Origin: Streptomyces sp. Ru72
GTDB lineage: Bacteria; Actinomycetota; Actinomycetes; Streptomycetales; Streptomycetaceae
Direction: 5' to 3'
Assembly (NCBI RefSeq): GCF_002920635.1
Contig: NZ_PQSR01000019.1
Coordinates: 44,485 to 108,484, forward strand
Length of the DNA stretch: 64,000 nucleotides
The position numbers and the translations under genes were made by a program. Every line of letters starts with the position of its first letter. Positions within the stretch are counted from its first letter, which is position 1. The notes under the pieces are model-generated. The model was given only the letters and a program-made list of their open reading frames with translations, searched no databases and had not been told where the DNA came from. Shown in pieces: positions 16,069 through 24,823 of this stretch.

Positions 16069-17424
16069 TCACAGCGGCGGCTGGGCGGGGGCCGGACCCA
16101 GGGTCGTGGTACCGGGTGCGGTGCGGTGGCCGAGGCCGGTGCGGTAGGCGTCCAGGGCGGCCTCCACCCGGCCGGTGCGGCGCAGCAGATCGCCGAGCAG
16201 CCGGCACAGGTCCGCGAGGTCGCCCGCGGCGCCCGCCCGTTCCAGCAGGCTGAGGGCGCGCACATAGTGCTCCTCGGCGGCCTCCGTGTCGTGCCCGTCC
16301 TCGGCGATGATGCCGAGGAGACGGTGCGCGGCGGCGGAGTGCACCGCGCCGCGCTCGGGTCCGATGTCACCGAGGACGTCGTGCAGCAGCCGAGCGGCCT
16401 CCGCGGACCTGCCGCGCCGGTGCAGGACGTCCGCCAGTTCGACCGCGACCTGGCTGCTGTAGAGGGCGGCCCGCTTCTCCGACAGCATGGTGAGGGCTTC
16501 GCGCAACTCCCGCTCGGCACGCTCCAGTTCGCCGTTCTGCGCGTACAGGTAGCCCCGCATCCAGTGGCAGTTGGCCAGCTCGGTGCGGATCTGCAGCTGC
16601 CGGTACAGCTCGGCGGCCTTGGCGAGGTTGGAGTCCGCCTCGGCCAGGCGCCCCTCGGCGAGCAGGGTGCGCGCGACGGAACGGTGCATACGGGCCACCA
16701 GGGCCGGGTCCTGGACCTGGGGCGCGAGCGCGAGGGCGAACTCGGCCGCCTGGGCCGCCCTCACGTGCGCTCCCATGTCCATGTACGGGCCGATGGCGCT
16801 CGCGTAGAGCAGCAGCAGGGCGTCCGGATCGTGCAGACCCGAGCGGTTCAATTCGTCGAGGGTGGTCTCCAGCAGGTAGCAGGCGTAGCGGAGTTCACCG
16901 GCGAGGTAGTGCGAGACGGCACGGCCGCGCAGTGCCGGGACGCGGGCCGGCAGCGGTGCGTCGTGCAGGCACTTCTCGGCCCGCTCGAAGTACTGCCGCC
17001 CCGCCACCAGATCGCCCAGCTCCATCGCGCACTCGCCGAGGCCCAGCAGCGCGGCGGCCCGCTCGGCGGTGAGCCCGTACTCCTCGGCCTCGGCCAGCAG
17101 AGCGGCGTACTGCTCGGCGGCCACCTCGGCCTCACCGGTGGCCAGAGTGCGCTGGGCGTCGGTGAGCCTGAGCCGCACCCCGGTGGCGAGGTGGGCCGGA
17201 CGGCCGGTGGCGAGCTCGTCGAACGCCACACCGAGCCGCTCGGCGAGGTGCCTGAGCGCCTCGTCGGAGGGGCGGACCCGGCCGGCCTCCAGGGTGGAGA
17301 CGTACGCCGGGGTGTAGGCGGGCTCTGCCAACTGCCGCTGGGTCAGTCCGCGTTCCCGCCGCAGCCGCTGCACCCTGCGCCCGATGGTCTCCGGGTCGTC
17401 CCGCTTCACCATGCGATTCATCAT
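16069..17424 (-). CDS. HTH (XRE) regulator with TPR repeats
   Basis: The product has 451 residues from ATG 17424; ATG 17412 (MVKRDDPETIG) is an equally good start. Residues 12-70 are an XRE-type helix-turn-helix (IGRRVQRLRRERGLTQRQLAEPAYTPAYVSTLEAGRVRPS). The rest is alpha-helical with about eight tetratricopeptide-like repeats rich in paired Ala and Leu (e.g. AEQYAALLAEAEEYG, AGRQYFERAEKCL, AERELREALTML). This is the architecture of Streptomyces HTH-TPR regulators that sense a peptide or protein partner. It is divergent from an M20 hydrolase and a small secreted-peptide frame, with a perfect 16-bp palindrome between, so it probably controls that region. The ligand is unknown. Confidence 0.88.
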   Translation of the reverse strand: MMNRMVKRDDPETIGRRVQRLRRERGLTQRQLAEPAYTPAYVSTLEAGRVRPSDEALRHLAERLGVAFDELATGRPAHLATGVRLRLTDAQRTLATGEAEVAAEQYAALLAEAEEYGLTAERAAALLGLGECAMELGDLVAGRQYFERAEKCLHDAPLPARVPALRGRAVSHYLAGELRYACYLLETTLDELNRSGLHDPDALLLLYASAIGPYMDMGAHVRAAQAAEFALALAPQVQDPALVARMHRSVARTLLAEGRLAEADSNLAKAAELYRQLQIRTELANCHWMRGYLYAQNGELERAERELREALTMLSEKRAALYSSQVAVELADVLHRRGRSAEAARLLHDVLGDIGPERGAVHSAAAHRLLGIIAEDGHDTEAAEEHYVRALSLLERAGAAGDLADLCRLLGDLLRRTGRVEAALDAYRTGLGHRTAPGTTTLGPAPAQPPL

Positions 17425-17544
17425 GCCAGTAAGCCCACTTACCGACGAGTGTTCTCTGACGATTGGTCAATCGCCTGTCGGCACATGCCAACTGTCTTGA
17501 GGCTCTTCCCCGGCACCCGCCCCAGCCCCTAGCTTGGAAGACGC

Positions 17545-17560
17545 ATTAAGCATGCTTAAT
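17545..17560. promoter_or_regulatory. Perfect AT-rich 16-bp palindrome in the divergent promoter
   Basis: ATTAAGCATGCTTAAT is a perfect palindrome, striking in this GC-rich genome. It lies 120 bases upstream of the HTH-TPR start and 30 bases upstream of a small secreted-peptide frame. It is the likely binding site of the HTH-TPR regulator. Confidence 0.6.
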
Positions 17561-17589
17561 CCGCGGCTGTCATTGCGAGGTCGGTTGCC

Positions 17590-17787
17590 GTGCCCCCACG
17601 CCCTTCCGTGCGCCACGGACGCATATCGGCGCGTCACGTCAGAGGATTCGGCGCGGCCGTCGTCGCCGTGGCCGCCCTGGTCACCGCCGCCAACGCGGGC
17701 CCGGCCCGGGCCGCGGAACCCCGGCCCGCCCAGACGGCCCACCGTGGGCACACTCCCCCCAGAGGCTCCCCGGGCCCCCTACGCTGA
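17590..17787 (+). CDS. Putative small secreted peptide
   Basis: A 65-residue frame from GTG 17590, with GCGAGG about 9 nt upstream, encodes a signal-peptide-like N-terminus: basic RHGRISARHVRG, hydrophobic GAAVVAVAALVTAANA, AxA-type site PARAA. A basic Pro-rich tail of about 22 residues follows. Third positions in the middle are strongly G/C. It ends four bases before the M20 start and begins just after the 16-bp palindrome. It may be a true peptide regulated by, or signalling to, the HTH-TPR protein, or the remnant of a longer exported protein. Similarity to any known family is not visible. Confidence 0.4.
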   Translation: MPPRPSVRHGRISARHVRGFGAAVVAVAALVTAANAGPARAAEPRPAQTAHRGHTPPRGSPGPLR

Positions 17788-17791
17788 CCTC

Positions 17792-19048
17792 GTGACCTCC
17801 CCCGCCGCACGCACCGCGCTGGACCTCACCGCCGACGTGCCGCTCGCCGACCTGGCGGACTGCTATCGGGACCTGCACCGCCACCCCGAGCTGTCCCAGC
17901 GCGAGCACCGAACCGCCGGAAAGCTCGCCGAGCGGCTGCGCGCGGCCGGGTACGCGACCGCCGAGGGCATCGGCGGCACCGGCGTCGTCGGCGTCCTGCG
18001 CAACGGCGACGGTCCCACCGTCCTGCTGCGCGCCGACATGGACGCACTGCCGGTCGCCGAGGAGACGGGACTGCCCTACGCCTCCGAGGTCCCCGGGGTG
18101 ATGCACGCCTGCGGGCACGATCTGCACGTCACCTGGCTCGCGGGGGCGGCCCGCGCGCTGGCCGCAGGGCGGGAGACCTGGTCCGGGACGCTGGTCGTGG
18201 TGGGCCAGCCGGCCGAGGAGTCCGGCGAGGGCGCGCGGGCGATGGTCGCGGACGGGCTGTACGAGCGCTTCCCGCGCCCCGACGTGCTGCTCGCCCAGCA
18301 CGCGGCCCCCGGGCCGGCCGGGCTCTACGCGCACTCGCCGGGCCTGATCCTGTCCGCCTCCACGGACGTGGACATCGTCGTGCACGGCCGCGGCGGCCAC
18401 GGCTCGCGCCCCGAGGCGACCGTCGACCCCGTGGTCACGGCCGCCTACCTGGTGACCCGGCTGCAGACCGTCGTCAGCCGCGAGATCGCCCCGCGCGAGT
18501 CCGCCGTACTGACGGTGGGCCGGATCGAGGCGGGCACCCGGCCCAACGTCATCCCCTCCCAGGCGCACATCGCCCTGAACCTGCGCACCCGGTCCGCCGG
18601 GGTCCGGGACCGCATGATCGCCGCGATCCGGCGCATCGCGGCGGGCGAGTGCCTGGCCGCGGGCTGCCCGCGCGAGCCGGAGGTGACCGTGGGCGCGGAC
18701 TTCCCCGTGACGGTCAACGACCCCACCACGGACCACCGCGTCACCGAGGTGCACAGGGAGGTGTTCGGCCCGGAGAGGGTCTTCGACCCCGGACCGGCGA
18801 TGGGCAGCGAGGACTTCCCGCACCTGGCGCCGGACGGGGTGCCGTACGCGTACTGGTTCGTCACCACCACCCCCGCCGACGTCTGGGAGGCGGCCCCCGG
18901 CACGGACCTCATGGAGAAGTTCGCGGCGGTCCCCAGCAACCACAGCCCCCACTTCGCACCCGACCTGTCCACCCTCGTCCCCGGGGTGCGGACGCTGGTG
19001 TCGGGGGCGCTGGCCCATGTGCCGGTAACACGGTCTGGAGCCGGCTGA
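17792..19048 (+). CDS. M20 family metallopeptidase / amidohydrolase
   Basis: The 418-residue enzyme starts at GTG 17792; TACGCT at 17780-17785 is 6 nt upstream, so the mRNA may be leaderless. Motifs of the M20D amidohydrolases appear in order: LHRHPELSQREHRTA, LRADMDALPVAEETG, HACGHDLHVTWLAG (metal ligands Cys, His, His), QPAEESGEGARAM (Glu-Glu), and GSEDFPHLAP near the end. The lid domain lies around residues 185-310. The family removes acyl groups from amino acids or splits indole-acetyl-type amides. It stands next to, and divergent from, an HTH-TPR regulator. The substrate cannot be chosen from sequence. Confidence 0.9.
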   Translation: MTSPAARTALDLTADVPLADLADCYRDLHRHPELSQREHRTAGKLAERLRAAGYATAEGIGGTGVVGVLRNGDGPTVLLRADMDALPVAEETGLPYASEVPGVMHACGHDLHVTWLAGAARALAAGRETWSGTLVVVGQPAEESGEGARAMVADGLYERFPRPDVLLAQHAAPGPAGLYAHSPGLILSASTDVDIVVHGRGGHGSRPEATVDPVVTAAYLVTRLQTVVSREIAPRESAVLTVGRIEAGTRPNVIPSQAHIALNLRTRSAGVRDRMIAAIRRIAAGECLAAGCPREPEVTVGADFPVTVNDPTTDHRVTEVHREVFGPERVFDPGPAMGSEDFPHLAPDGVPYAYWFVTTTPADVWEAAPGTDLMEKFAAVPSNHSPHFAPDLSTLVPGVRTLVSGALAHVPVTRSGAG

Positions 19049-19117
19049 CGGCCCGACACTCCTGCCGGGTCGCGTACACGCTGAACCAGGCCCGGCCCTC
19101 GGGAGGGCCGTCGGTCG

Positions 19118-20257
19118 CTACCCCGGCACGCGCTGCGACTGCCTGAGTTCCTCGAGGTGCTGACGGACGTGGCGGAGCGCTCCCTCGCGGCGCCCCGGTA
19201 CCCGTTCGCGCAACTGAGCCAGGACGGGCCCCAGTTCGCGGGCGCGGGCGGCGTCGGTCATGCGGCCCCACTGGTGGTGGGCGCGGTCGACGGCCGCCTC
19301 CACCGCAGGGTCCTCGGGGGACTGGCCGGCCGCGAGGCGGGCGCCCGCGACCGTCAGCCAGGTCTCGCAGCTGCGGCCCGCGTCGCCCGCGAGCATCGCG
19401 AGGTCGGCGCGGACCTCCATCCAGTGCAGCACCTCCTGCGAGCCGGGCCCGTGCTGCCGCAGCGCGGCCTGTTCCCACTGCGCGGCGAGCGCGGCGGCCT
19501 CCGCGTGCCGGCCGCCCTGGACGGCGGCGGTGAGGGCGGCGTGGGGGTCGGGGGGCGCGGTCGGGGGCGGAGGCGGCGCGGGGACGGGCTGCCGGCTTCT
19601 CCGGACGGCAAGCTGCGCCGGCGGCTGATGGGGGGCGAGCAGTATGTCCCCCCGCGTGCCGTCCTCCCCGTAGGCCCGGGTCACCGCCTGGTGATGGAGG
19701 GTGGCCGGGTCCGGGCGGTGGCCGCTGCGGAGCAGGGTCGCGACGGCCTTCATGTAGGCGGGGGCCGCGAGCGCGCGGCGCGGGGGCGGTGGGGCGACGC
19801 GGCCGTAGAGGGCGACGGCGGGGCCGCAGTCCGGCGCGATGCCGCGCAGGTGCTGCCAGGTCTCGGGATCCGCGTGCAGATCGGCGAACACGGTCGTCGC
19901 ACCGGGCGGGCGCAGTCTCAGCTCCTCGCGGAACCAGTGCCAGGGGAAGCCGGTGTAGCGGACGGTGGCGGGGGTGGTGCGGGCCAGCGCCAGGTGGGGC
20001 AGGTGCTGGCGGCGGTCGAGCTGGAGCTGCCCGGTGAGGAACACGGTCAGCGGGACGGGGGCGGCCGCGGCGGCCCGCAGCCGGGTGAGGACGGCCTGCG
20101 GCTCCAGCGGGTCGGCGAGTTCCACCACGTTCGCCGTGTCCGTGCCGGACAGCACCGGCGGGGCGACGGCCGCGAGCACCGGAAGCACGGAGGCCGCGTC
20201 CACCAGGCATCCCTTGCCCGCCGGCGAGGCCGCGAGCAGCAGCACGGTTCCGGGCAT
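19118..20257 (-). CDS. Streptomyces protein of unknown function with TPR-like C-terminus
   Basis: The 379-residue product starts at ATG 20257 after a GGGGGAGGG tract. I do not recognise the family. The N-terminal 215 residues contain SPAGKGCLVDAASVLPVLAAVAP and a segment FPWHWFREELRLRPPGATTVFADLHADPETW that resembles a nucleotide- or caspase-like alpha/beta core without clear catalytic residues. Residues 235-250 are a Pro linker. Residues 255-370 are helical (AAALAAQWEQAALRQHGPGSQEV, then CETWLTVAGARLAAGQ), like two or three tetratricopeptide repeats. It lies 80 bases downstream of a SpoIIE phosphatase on the same strand, so they may be co-transcribed. Confidence 0.65.
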   Translation of the reverse strand: MPGTVLLLAASPAGKGCLVDAASVLPVLAAVAPPVLSGTDTANVVELADPLEPQAVLTRLRAAAAAPVPLTVFLTGQLQLDRRQHLPHLALARTTPATVRYTGFPWHWFREELRLRPPGATTVFADLHADPETWQHLRGIAPDCGPAVALYGRVAPPPPRRALAAPAYMKAVATLLRSGHRPDPATLHHQAVTRAYGEDGTRGDILLAPHQPPAQLAVRRSRQPVPAPPPPPTAPPDPHAALTAAVQGGRHAEAAALAAQWEQAALRQHGPGSQEVLHWMEVRADLAMLAGDAGRSCETWLTVAGARLAAGQSPEDPAVEAAVDRAHHQWGRMTDAARARELGPVLAQLRERVPGRREGALRHVRQHLEELRQSQRVPG

Positions 20258-20336
20258 CGTTCCCTCCCCCATCGATCAGGTACGTCAGCACCGTAACCGC
20301 TGCGCCTGCAAAGGTGCGACGAAGTCCGGCGAACGC

Positions 20337-21755
20337 TCAGTGGCCGACGGACGGGCGGGGCCGCACCGCGAAGATCGTCGTGTCGTCGGCCAGACGGCCG
20401 CGGCAGTGGTGCAAAGTCCCCTCGCGCACCAGCGGGACCAGGCGGGCGGGGTCCGCCGCGCGCGGGTCCTCGGCGACCGCGCGGGCCACCTTCTCCCGCA
20501 GCGGGAAGAACTCCCCGGCCCCGTCCCGCGCCTCGCACACCCCGTCGGTGACCAGCAGCAGTGTCTCGCCCGGTGCGAGCGGTACGCGCCGTACGGGCGG
20601 CGGTCCGTCGGCCAGTGTGCCGAAGCCCAGCGGCAGCCCCTCGCCGGGCGGCAGGGACCGTACGCCGTCGGGGCCGACCACCAGTGGCGGCTCGTGCCCG
20701 AAGTTGACCACCTCCACGCAGCAGGGGTCGGCGGGCGGGAAACCGACCAGGACGGCGGTGGCGAAGCGGTCCCCGTCGTCGCGGCCGATCGACGTGCAGT
20801 AGCGCACATGCCGCAGCATCCGGGTCTCCAGCCGTTCGGCGACCGTGGCGAGGAGCGGTTCGTGGTACGCCGACTCGCGGAACGTGCCGAGCAGCGCGGA
20901 CGCGGCGGCGACCGCGCCGAGGCCCTTGCCCTGCACGTCGCCGACCAGCACGCGGGTGCCCTGCGGGCCGGGCTGGATGTCGTAGAAGTCCCCGCCGACA
21001 CGGGCGACGCTGTCCGCCGCGAGGTAGGCCGCCGCGTGGTCGAGACCGCCCCAGTCCGCGGGAAGGGGCCGCAGCACCGTGTGCCGGGTCGTCTCGGCGA
21101 TGTCCTGCATGTGCAGCATGCGCCGCTCGCCTCGCACCCGGACCGCGCAGGCCAGCACGGCAAGGACGCCGCCCGCGATGACGAGGATGAAGTCGGGCAG
21201 GCCGGTCTGGAGCTCGTGCGGCCAGGCGTGGTCCTCGATCTCGTAGGTGACGACGGTCAGGGCGGCCGCGACGCCCGTGCCCCACACCCCGCAGATCGCC
21301 GCCGCGATGCCGGGCACCAGCACGACCCAGGAGATCATCCGGAAGCCGCCCGTGCTGTTCCAGTCGAGCAGGGAGATGGTGAGGAGCAGCAAGAGCGGCG
21401 GCACCCAGCCGACGCTGCGTCCACGCACCCGCAACAACGACTGCGGCCCGCGCGATGCCGCGGCTCCCGCGGGCGGGGTCACGACACCCGGTACCGGTCC
21501 GTCCAGGGCCGGTCCCTCGAGCCCCACGCGGCGGGGTCCGTCTGGGCCGTCACCCGCGGGGCCGCTCGGTCCGGCCGGTCCGTCGCGGGCAGCCCCGCCC
21601 CTCGTGGAGCCGGGCGAAGGGTCATCCGCGCCTCGCGGTCCCGGTCCCCGGCGCGGCGCGCCCAGCCGTGGGACGTTCTCCCGATGGCGTACGGGGCCGC
21701 CCTCTTCCCTCCGGCCTTCCTGCGGTCGGTCGTCGGGGGCTCGTCTCGTGGGCAC
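20337..21755 (-). CDS. Membrane PP2C-type (SpoIIE) Ser/Thr phosphatase
   Basis: The longest frame gives 472 residues from GTG 21755. The first 110 residues are Gly/Pro/Arg-rich and low in complexity, so the real start may be internal. Four TM segments lie at about residues 118-195. The C-terminal 260 residues are a SpoIIE/PP2C domain with metal-binding motifs VGGDFYD, LVGDVQGKGLGA and FGHEPPLVV, plus LLLVTDGVCEARD and RLADDTTIFAV. Such proteins dephosphorylate anti-anti-sigma factors in partner-switching systems. No sensor domain other than the membrane part is visible, and no kinase of that system is adjacent. Confidence 0.87.
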   Translation of the reverse strand: MPTRRAPDDRPQEGRREEGGPVRHRENVPRLGAPRRGPGPRGADDPSPGSTRGGAARDGPAGPSGPAGDGPDGPRRVGLEGPALDGPVPGVVTPPAGAAASRGPQSLLRVRGRSVGWVPPLLLLLTISLLDWNSTGGFRMISWVVLVPGIAAAICGVWGTGVAAALTVVTYEIEDHAWPHELQTGLPDFILVIAGGVLAVLACAVRVRGERRMLHMQDIAETTRHTVLRPLPADWGGLDHAAAYLAADSVARVGGDFYDIQPGPQGTRVLVGDVQGKGLGAVAAASALLGTFRESAYHEPLLATVAERLETRMLRHVRYCTSIGRDDGDRFATAVLVGFPPADPCCVEVVNFGHEPPLVVGPDGVRSLPPGEGLPLGFGTLADGPPPVRRVPLAPGETLLLVTDGVCEARDGAGEFFPLREKVARAVAEDPRAADPARLVPLVREGTLHHCRGRLADDTTIFAVRPRPSVGH

Positions 21756-21782
21756 GGGGCCTGCCTGCGGTTCGTCGGTTCG

Positions 21783-22418
21783 TCAGTACGCCACCGACAT
21801 ACGGGCGCGTACATGTGCGCCCTGTTCCAGTTCGTCGAGGAACGCCGCCGCGTAGTCCTCCGCGCTGATCCGGCTGCGGCCCTCCGCATCGGTCAGCAAC
21901 CGGTCGCCGCCGACCCGGAAGCGGCCCGTGCGCTTCCCGGGGGCGATCTCGGCGGCGGGGGAGACGTACGTCCAGTCCAGGTCGTCCACCGTGCGGTAGA
22001 AGTCCAGGGCCGTTCCGTGGGTCAGCGCCTCCGCCCGGACCGCCTCCGGAAAACCGGGCTGGTCGTACAGCGCCTCCCCCGGCGCGACCTCCAGGCTGCC
22101 CGCGCCGCCGACCACCACCAGCCGCCGCACCCCTGCGTCACGGGTGCCCTGCACGATCGCCCGGTTGACGGCGAGGAAGGGCTCCTCCGGGTCCGTACCG
22201 TCCCGGGGCGGCGCGCACGCGCTCGCCACCGCGTCCGCCCCCCTCGCCAGCTCCGCGACCTTGGCCGGATCCGCCGCGTCCGCCGCCGTCGCGGTCACCC
22301 CCGGCACCGGCGACCGGCCGGAGCGGCTGACGGCCGTCACCCGGTGTCCGCGCCGCGTCGCCTCCGCGGCGATCCGGCTGCCCACCATCCCGGTCGCGCC
22401 GAACAGGACGATCCTCAT
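21783..22418 (-). CDS. NAD(P)-binding atypical SDR-family protein
   Basis: The 211-residue protein starts at ATG 22418. The Rossmann entry MRIVLFGATGMVGSRIAAEA carries GxxGxxG. VVVGGAGSLEVAPG in the middle and YDQPGFPEAVRAEALTHG, with TYVSPAAEIAPG after it, are typical of the NmrA/YwnB-like atypical short-chain dehydrogenases, which often lack the Tyr-Lys pair. It probably acts as a redox-sensing or flavin/NAD(P)H-dependent oxidoreductase. It is separated by 27 bases from the phosphatase downstream on the same strand. The substrate is unknown. Confidence 0.87.
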   Translation of the reverse strand: MRIVLFGATGMVGSRIAAEATRRGHRVTAVSRSGRSPVPGVTATAADAADPAKVAELARGADAVASACAPPRDGTDPEEPFLAVNRAIVQGTRDAGVRRLVVVGGAGSLEVAPGEALYDQPGFPEAVRAEALTHGTALDFYRTVDDLDWTYVSPAAEIAPGKRTGRFRVGGDRLLTDAEGRSRISAEDYAAAFLDELEQGAHVRARMSVAY

Positions 22419-22523
22419 GAGCCCCAGCGAAACACGCTCCGAATGGCCTCGCATCCCGACTTGCCCGCCGCCCCCGCCAGGGTGTGCCCTGGTGTGCAGG
22501 GGCGAGGAGAGAGGAGTGCTCCC

Positions 22524-23012
22524 ATGGCTCACGTGGCACCCGCTTCCGGGACCCCGCACCCACCCGCCACCACCTCCCGCGCTTTCGTCCCGGCCCCACG
22601 GCCGCCGGACCTCTTCGACCGGCGTGTGCACCGCCTCGGACGACTGGCCGTGCCGCTGGCCATCGGGCTCCTCTACGGCTACTGGGCCGCGGCCAACCAG
22701 CGCCAGGGCGGCCCCATCACCGGCTGGAACCTGGTGTTCGGCTTCGCGTGCACGATCGTCTTCACGGTGCTGTGCTCCGCCCTGTTCGTCGTGGCGCCGC
22801 GCCTGGGGCGCGGAGCGCACGCGGCGGTGTGGGGGGCGTTCACGGGCATCGCGCTCGGCTTCCTCTACATCCAGGCCAACGTGAGCGTGCTGCACGCGGC
22901 GGGCCTGGCTCTCCTGGTCGCGCTGGCCGCGTTCCTGTTCGACTTCTACCGCTACTCGACGTTCTCCCACTACACCCGGCACGAGGGCGGAGAGGGCCGC
23001 CGGGCCGCCTGA
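22524..23012 (+). CDS. Four-TM integral membrane protein, unknown function
   Basis: The 162-residue product starts at ATG 22524 with GAGAGGAG 10-17 nt upstream. After a 40-residue cytoplasmic tail there are four hydrophobic helices (RLAVPLAIGLLYGYWAA, LVFGFACTIVFTVLCSALFVV, AAVWGAFTGIALGFLYIQ, AAGLALLVALAAFLFDFY), then a charged tail ending at residue 162. I do not recognise a named family. The pattern is common in Streptomyces membrane proteins. It stands divergent from the SDR gene and upstream of another membrane protein. Confidence 0.75.
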   Translation: MAHVAPASGTPHPPATTSRAFVPAPRPPDLFDRRVHRLGRLAVPLAIGLLYGYWAAANQRQGGPITGWNLVFGFACTIVFTVLCSALFVVAPRLGRGAHAAVWGAFTGIALGFLYIQANVSVLHAAGLALLVALAAFLFDFYRYSTFSHYTRHEGGEGRRAA

Positions 23013-23035
23013 CCCGTCTCCGGACGTCACCGCGC

Positions 23036-23072
23036 GGTCCCGGCGCCGGCCGGCACCGGCCCGGCCGGGACC
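23036..23072 (+). terminator. GC-rich hairpin between two membrane-protein genes
   Basis: GGTCCCGGC (23036-23044) pairs with GCCGGGACC (23064-23072) across a GC-rich loop. There is no T-run, as often in Streptomyces. Confidence 0.5.
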
Positions 23073-23165
23073 GGCCCGGCCGCCGTCGCCCACTCCTTGC
23101 GCCCTGTCCACCCGTTTGCAGGCGGTCCGCTCGCGCGCCGTCCGTGCCGACGTTTCCCTGGTGGC

Positions 23166-24071
23166 GTGTCCCGACGTGTTCGCAGCGTCCTGTCCGCCGT
23201 TCTGATCGGCCTCGCGTGTCTGCTCGCGCCACTCGGCGTGCTCGCCGGGTGGGCGAAGTACGGCATCGGGGACGCCGAACGCTACGCGGCCAGCACCGCC
23301 CCGCTCGCCTCCGACTCGGAGGTCCGCGACGCCATCGCCGGTGCCGTCACCGACGGCATCATGCGCGACGTGCACGTCAGCCCTCCCCTGCGGGGCTCCA
23401 TGCACGCCTTCGTCCAGGACGCGGTGCGCTCGTTCACGGACACACAGGCCTTCCGCGCCGCCTGGGACACCGCGAACCTCAGCGCGCACGACGCCGTGAT
23501 GCGCGCGCTGCACGACGACGACCGCGGCGACGGGCCCGTCACCCTCGACCTCGCCCCCGTCGCCGAGCGCATGAAGCAGCAGCTCGTGGACGAGCACGTG
23601 CCGTTCGCGGGCCGCATCCCCGTCGCGCACACCGAGATCACGCTGCTGCAGTCGCAGGACCTGACGAAGCTCCGGAAGGGGTTCCACGTGCTCGAAGTCG
23701 CGGGCTTCTGGCTTCCCGTCGCCGCCGTGACCTTCGCGGTGACCGGCATCCTGGTGGCCGTCTGCCGCCGCCGGGCCGTGCTGGCGACCGGCCTCGGCAC
23801 CGCGCTGGGCGCGGCCCTGCTCGGGGTCGCGATCGCGGTGGGGCGTCGCATGACGCTGGCGGACCTGCCGCCGGACGTCTCGCACCCGGCGGCCGGCGCG
23901 GTCTACGACGCGCTCACCGAGACCCTGCGCCTGGTCTCGTGGCTGCTGCTGGGGCTCGGGCTCCTGGTGGCCCTGGCCGCCTGGCTCACGGGCCGGTACG
24001 TGCGACGCCGGCGCGCGTCCGAAGAGCACTCACCGGTTCCGGCGGAGCGAGCGTCGCAGGTCCAGGCCTGA
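23166..24071 (+). CDS. Integral membrane protein with long extracytoplasmic loop
   Basis: From GTG 23166 the protein has 301 residues. TM1 (RSVLSAVLIGLACLLAPLGVLAGW) is followed by an outside domain of about 155 residues (YAASTAPLASDSEVRDAIAGAVTDGI, then HAFVQDAVRSFTDTQAFRAAWDTAN). Three more TM helices complete it (LEVAGFWLPVAAVTFAVTGILVA, AVLATGLGTALGAALLGVAI, LRLVSWLLLGLGLLVALAAWL), and the tail is Arg-rich. The loop motif of Ser/Asp-rich helices is shared with many Streptomyces proteins of unknown function. The start is uncertain: GTG 23166 lacks a strong ribosome site, and TTG 23097 would add 23 residues. Confidence 0.75.
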   Translation: MSRRVRSVLSAVLIGLACLLAPLGVLAGWAKYGIGDAERYAASTAPLASDSEVRDAIAGAVTDGIMRDVHVSPPLRGSMHAFVQDAVRSFTDTQAFRAAWDTANLSAHDAVMRALHDDDRGDGPVTLDLAPVAERMKQQLVDEHVPFAGRIPVAHTEITLLQSQDLTKLRKGFHVLEVAGFWLPVAAVTFAVTGILVAVCRRRAVLATGLGTALGAALLGVAIAVGRRMTLADLPPDVSHPAAGAVYDALTETLRLVSWLLLGLGLLVALAAWLTGRYVRRRRASEEHSPVPAERASQVQA

Positions 24072-24208
24072 CGCGGTCCGCGACGGCATTCTTCGCGCCG
24101 AGCGGCCGGGAGAGTTCGGCACTCACCCGTTCGGACCGGTCCGCCCTGCGGCGCACCCTCCTCGGGGCGAACCTGCGGGGGAAGGCCCCGTCCCTAGGAG
24201 GCAACCCC

Positions 24209-24627
24209 ATGGTCCAGCACACCGCATCCACCACGCACGCCAGACAGACGGCGTGGGCCACCGGCGGCATGGCGTTCGCCGGGGTTCTGATGATGGTCGG
24301 CGGCATCATCGGCGTGCTGAACGGCATCGCCGGCATCGCCACGAACAACGTCTACGTGCGCGTGGGGGACTACGTGTACCAGTTCAGCCTCGCCACGTGG
24401 GGCTGGATCCACCTGATCGTCGGCGCTCTGGTGGCGATCACGGGGTGGGGCGTCCTGCAGGGCCTGGAGTGGGCCCGCTGGGCGGGTGTGGGCCTGGCGG
24501 CCCTCTACATGATCCTGTACTTCATGTTCCTGCCGTAGCCCCCATCTGGTCGATCATCGCCATCGCGATCGGCGGCTTCGTGATCTGGTCCCTGGTGACG
24601 GTGCCGCGCACGGAACGGGTCCCGTAG
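24209..24627 (+). pseudogene. DUF7144-type membrane protein gene with a one-base frameshift
   Basis: The gene starts at ATG 24209 with TAGGAGG at 24195-24201. The first frame gives 109 residues with three TM segments (GGMAFAGVLMMVGGIIGVLNG, WGWIHLIVGALVAITGWGV, WAGVGLAALYMILYFMFLP) and stops with TAG at 24536-24538. Shifted by one base, the next frame carries on directly as APIWSIIAIAIGGFVIWSLV (the fourth TM) and VPRTERVP, ending at 24627. In the family I recall, FLPY is followed by xPxWSI, so one base appears missing between CCGTA and GCCCCC. Either the allele is broken, making a protein without its last helix, or this is a sequencing error. Confidence 0.75.
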
Positions 24628-24823
24628 CTCGGCGGCAGCCCGCAGCACCTCGGCAGCCCGCGGCTCTCCGCCGGCCCCGCAGCGCTCCGACGGGCCCCGC
24701 AGCTCTCCGGTAGCACCGCTTCCGCACCGCCTCTTCCCTCTCCACGTCGGCAACCGTCCCCCGCAACTCCCCGTCCTGAGGGAGGATTCGGGCATTCGGT
24801 CCACCGGGGCAAGGCGGCGGCGC

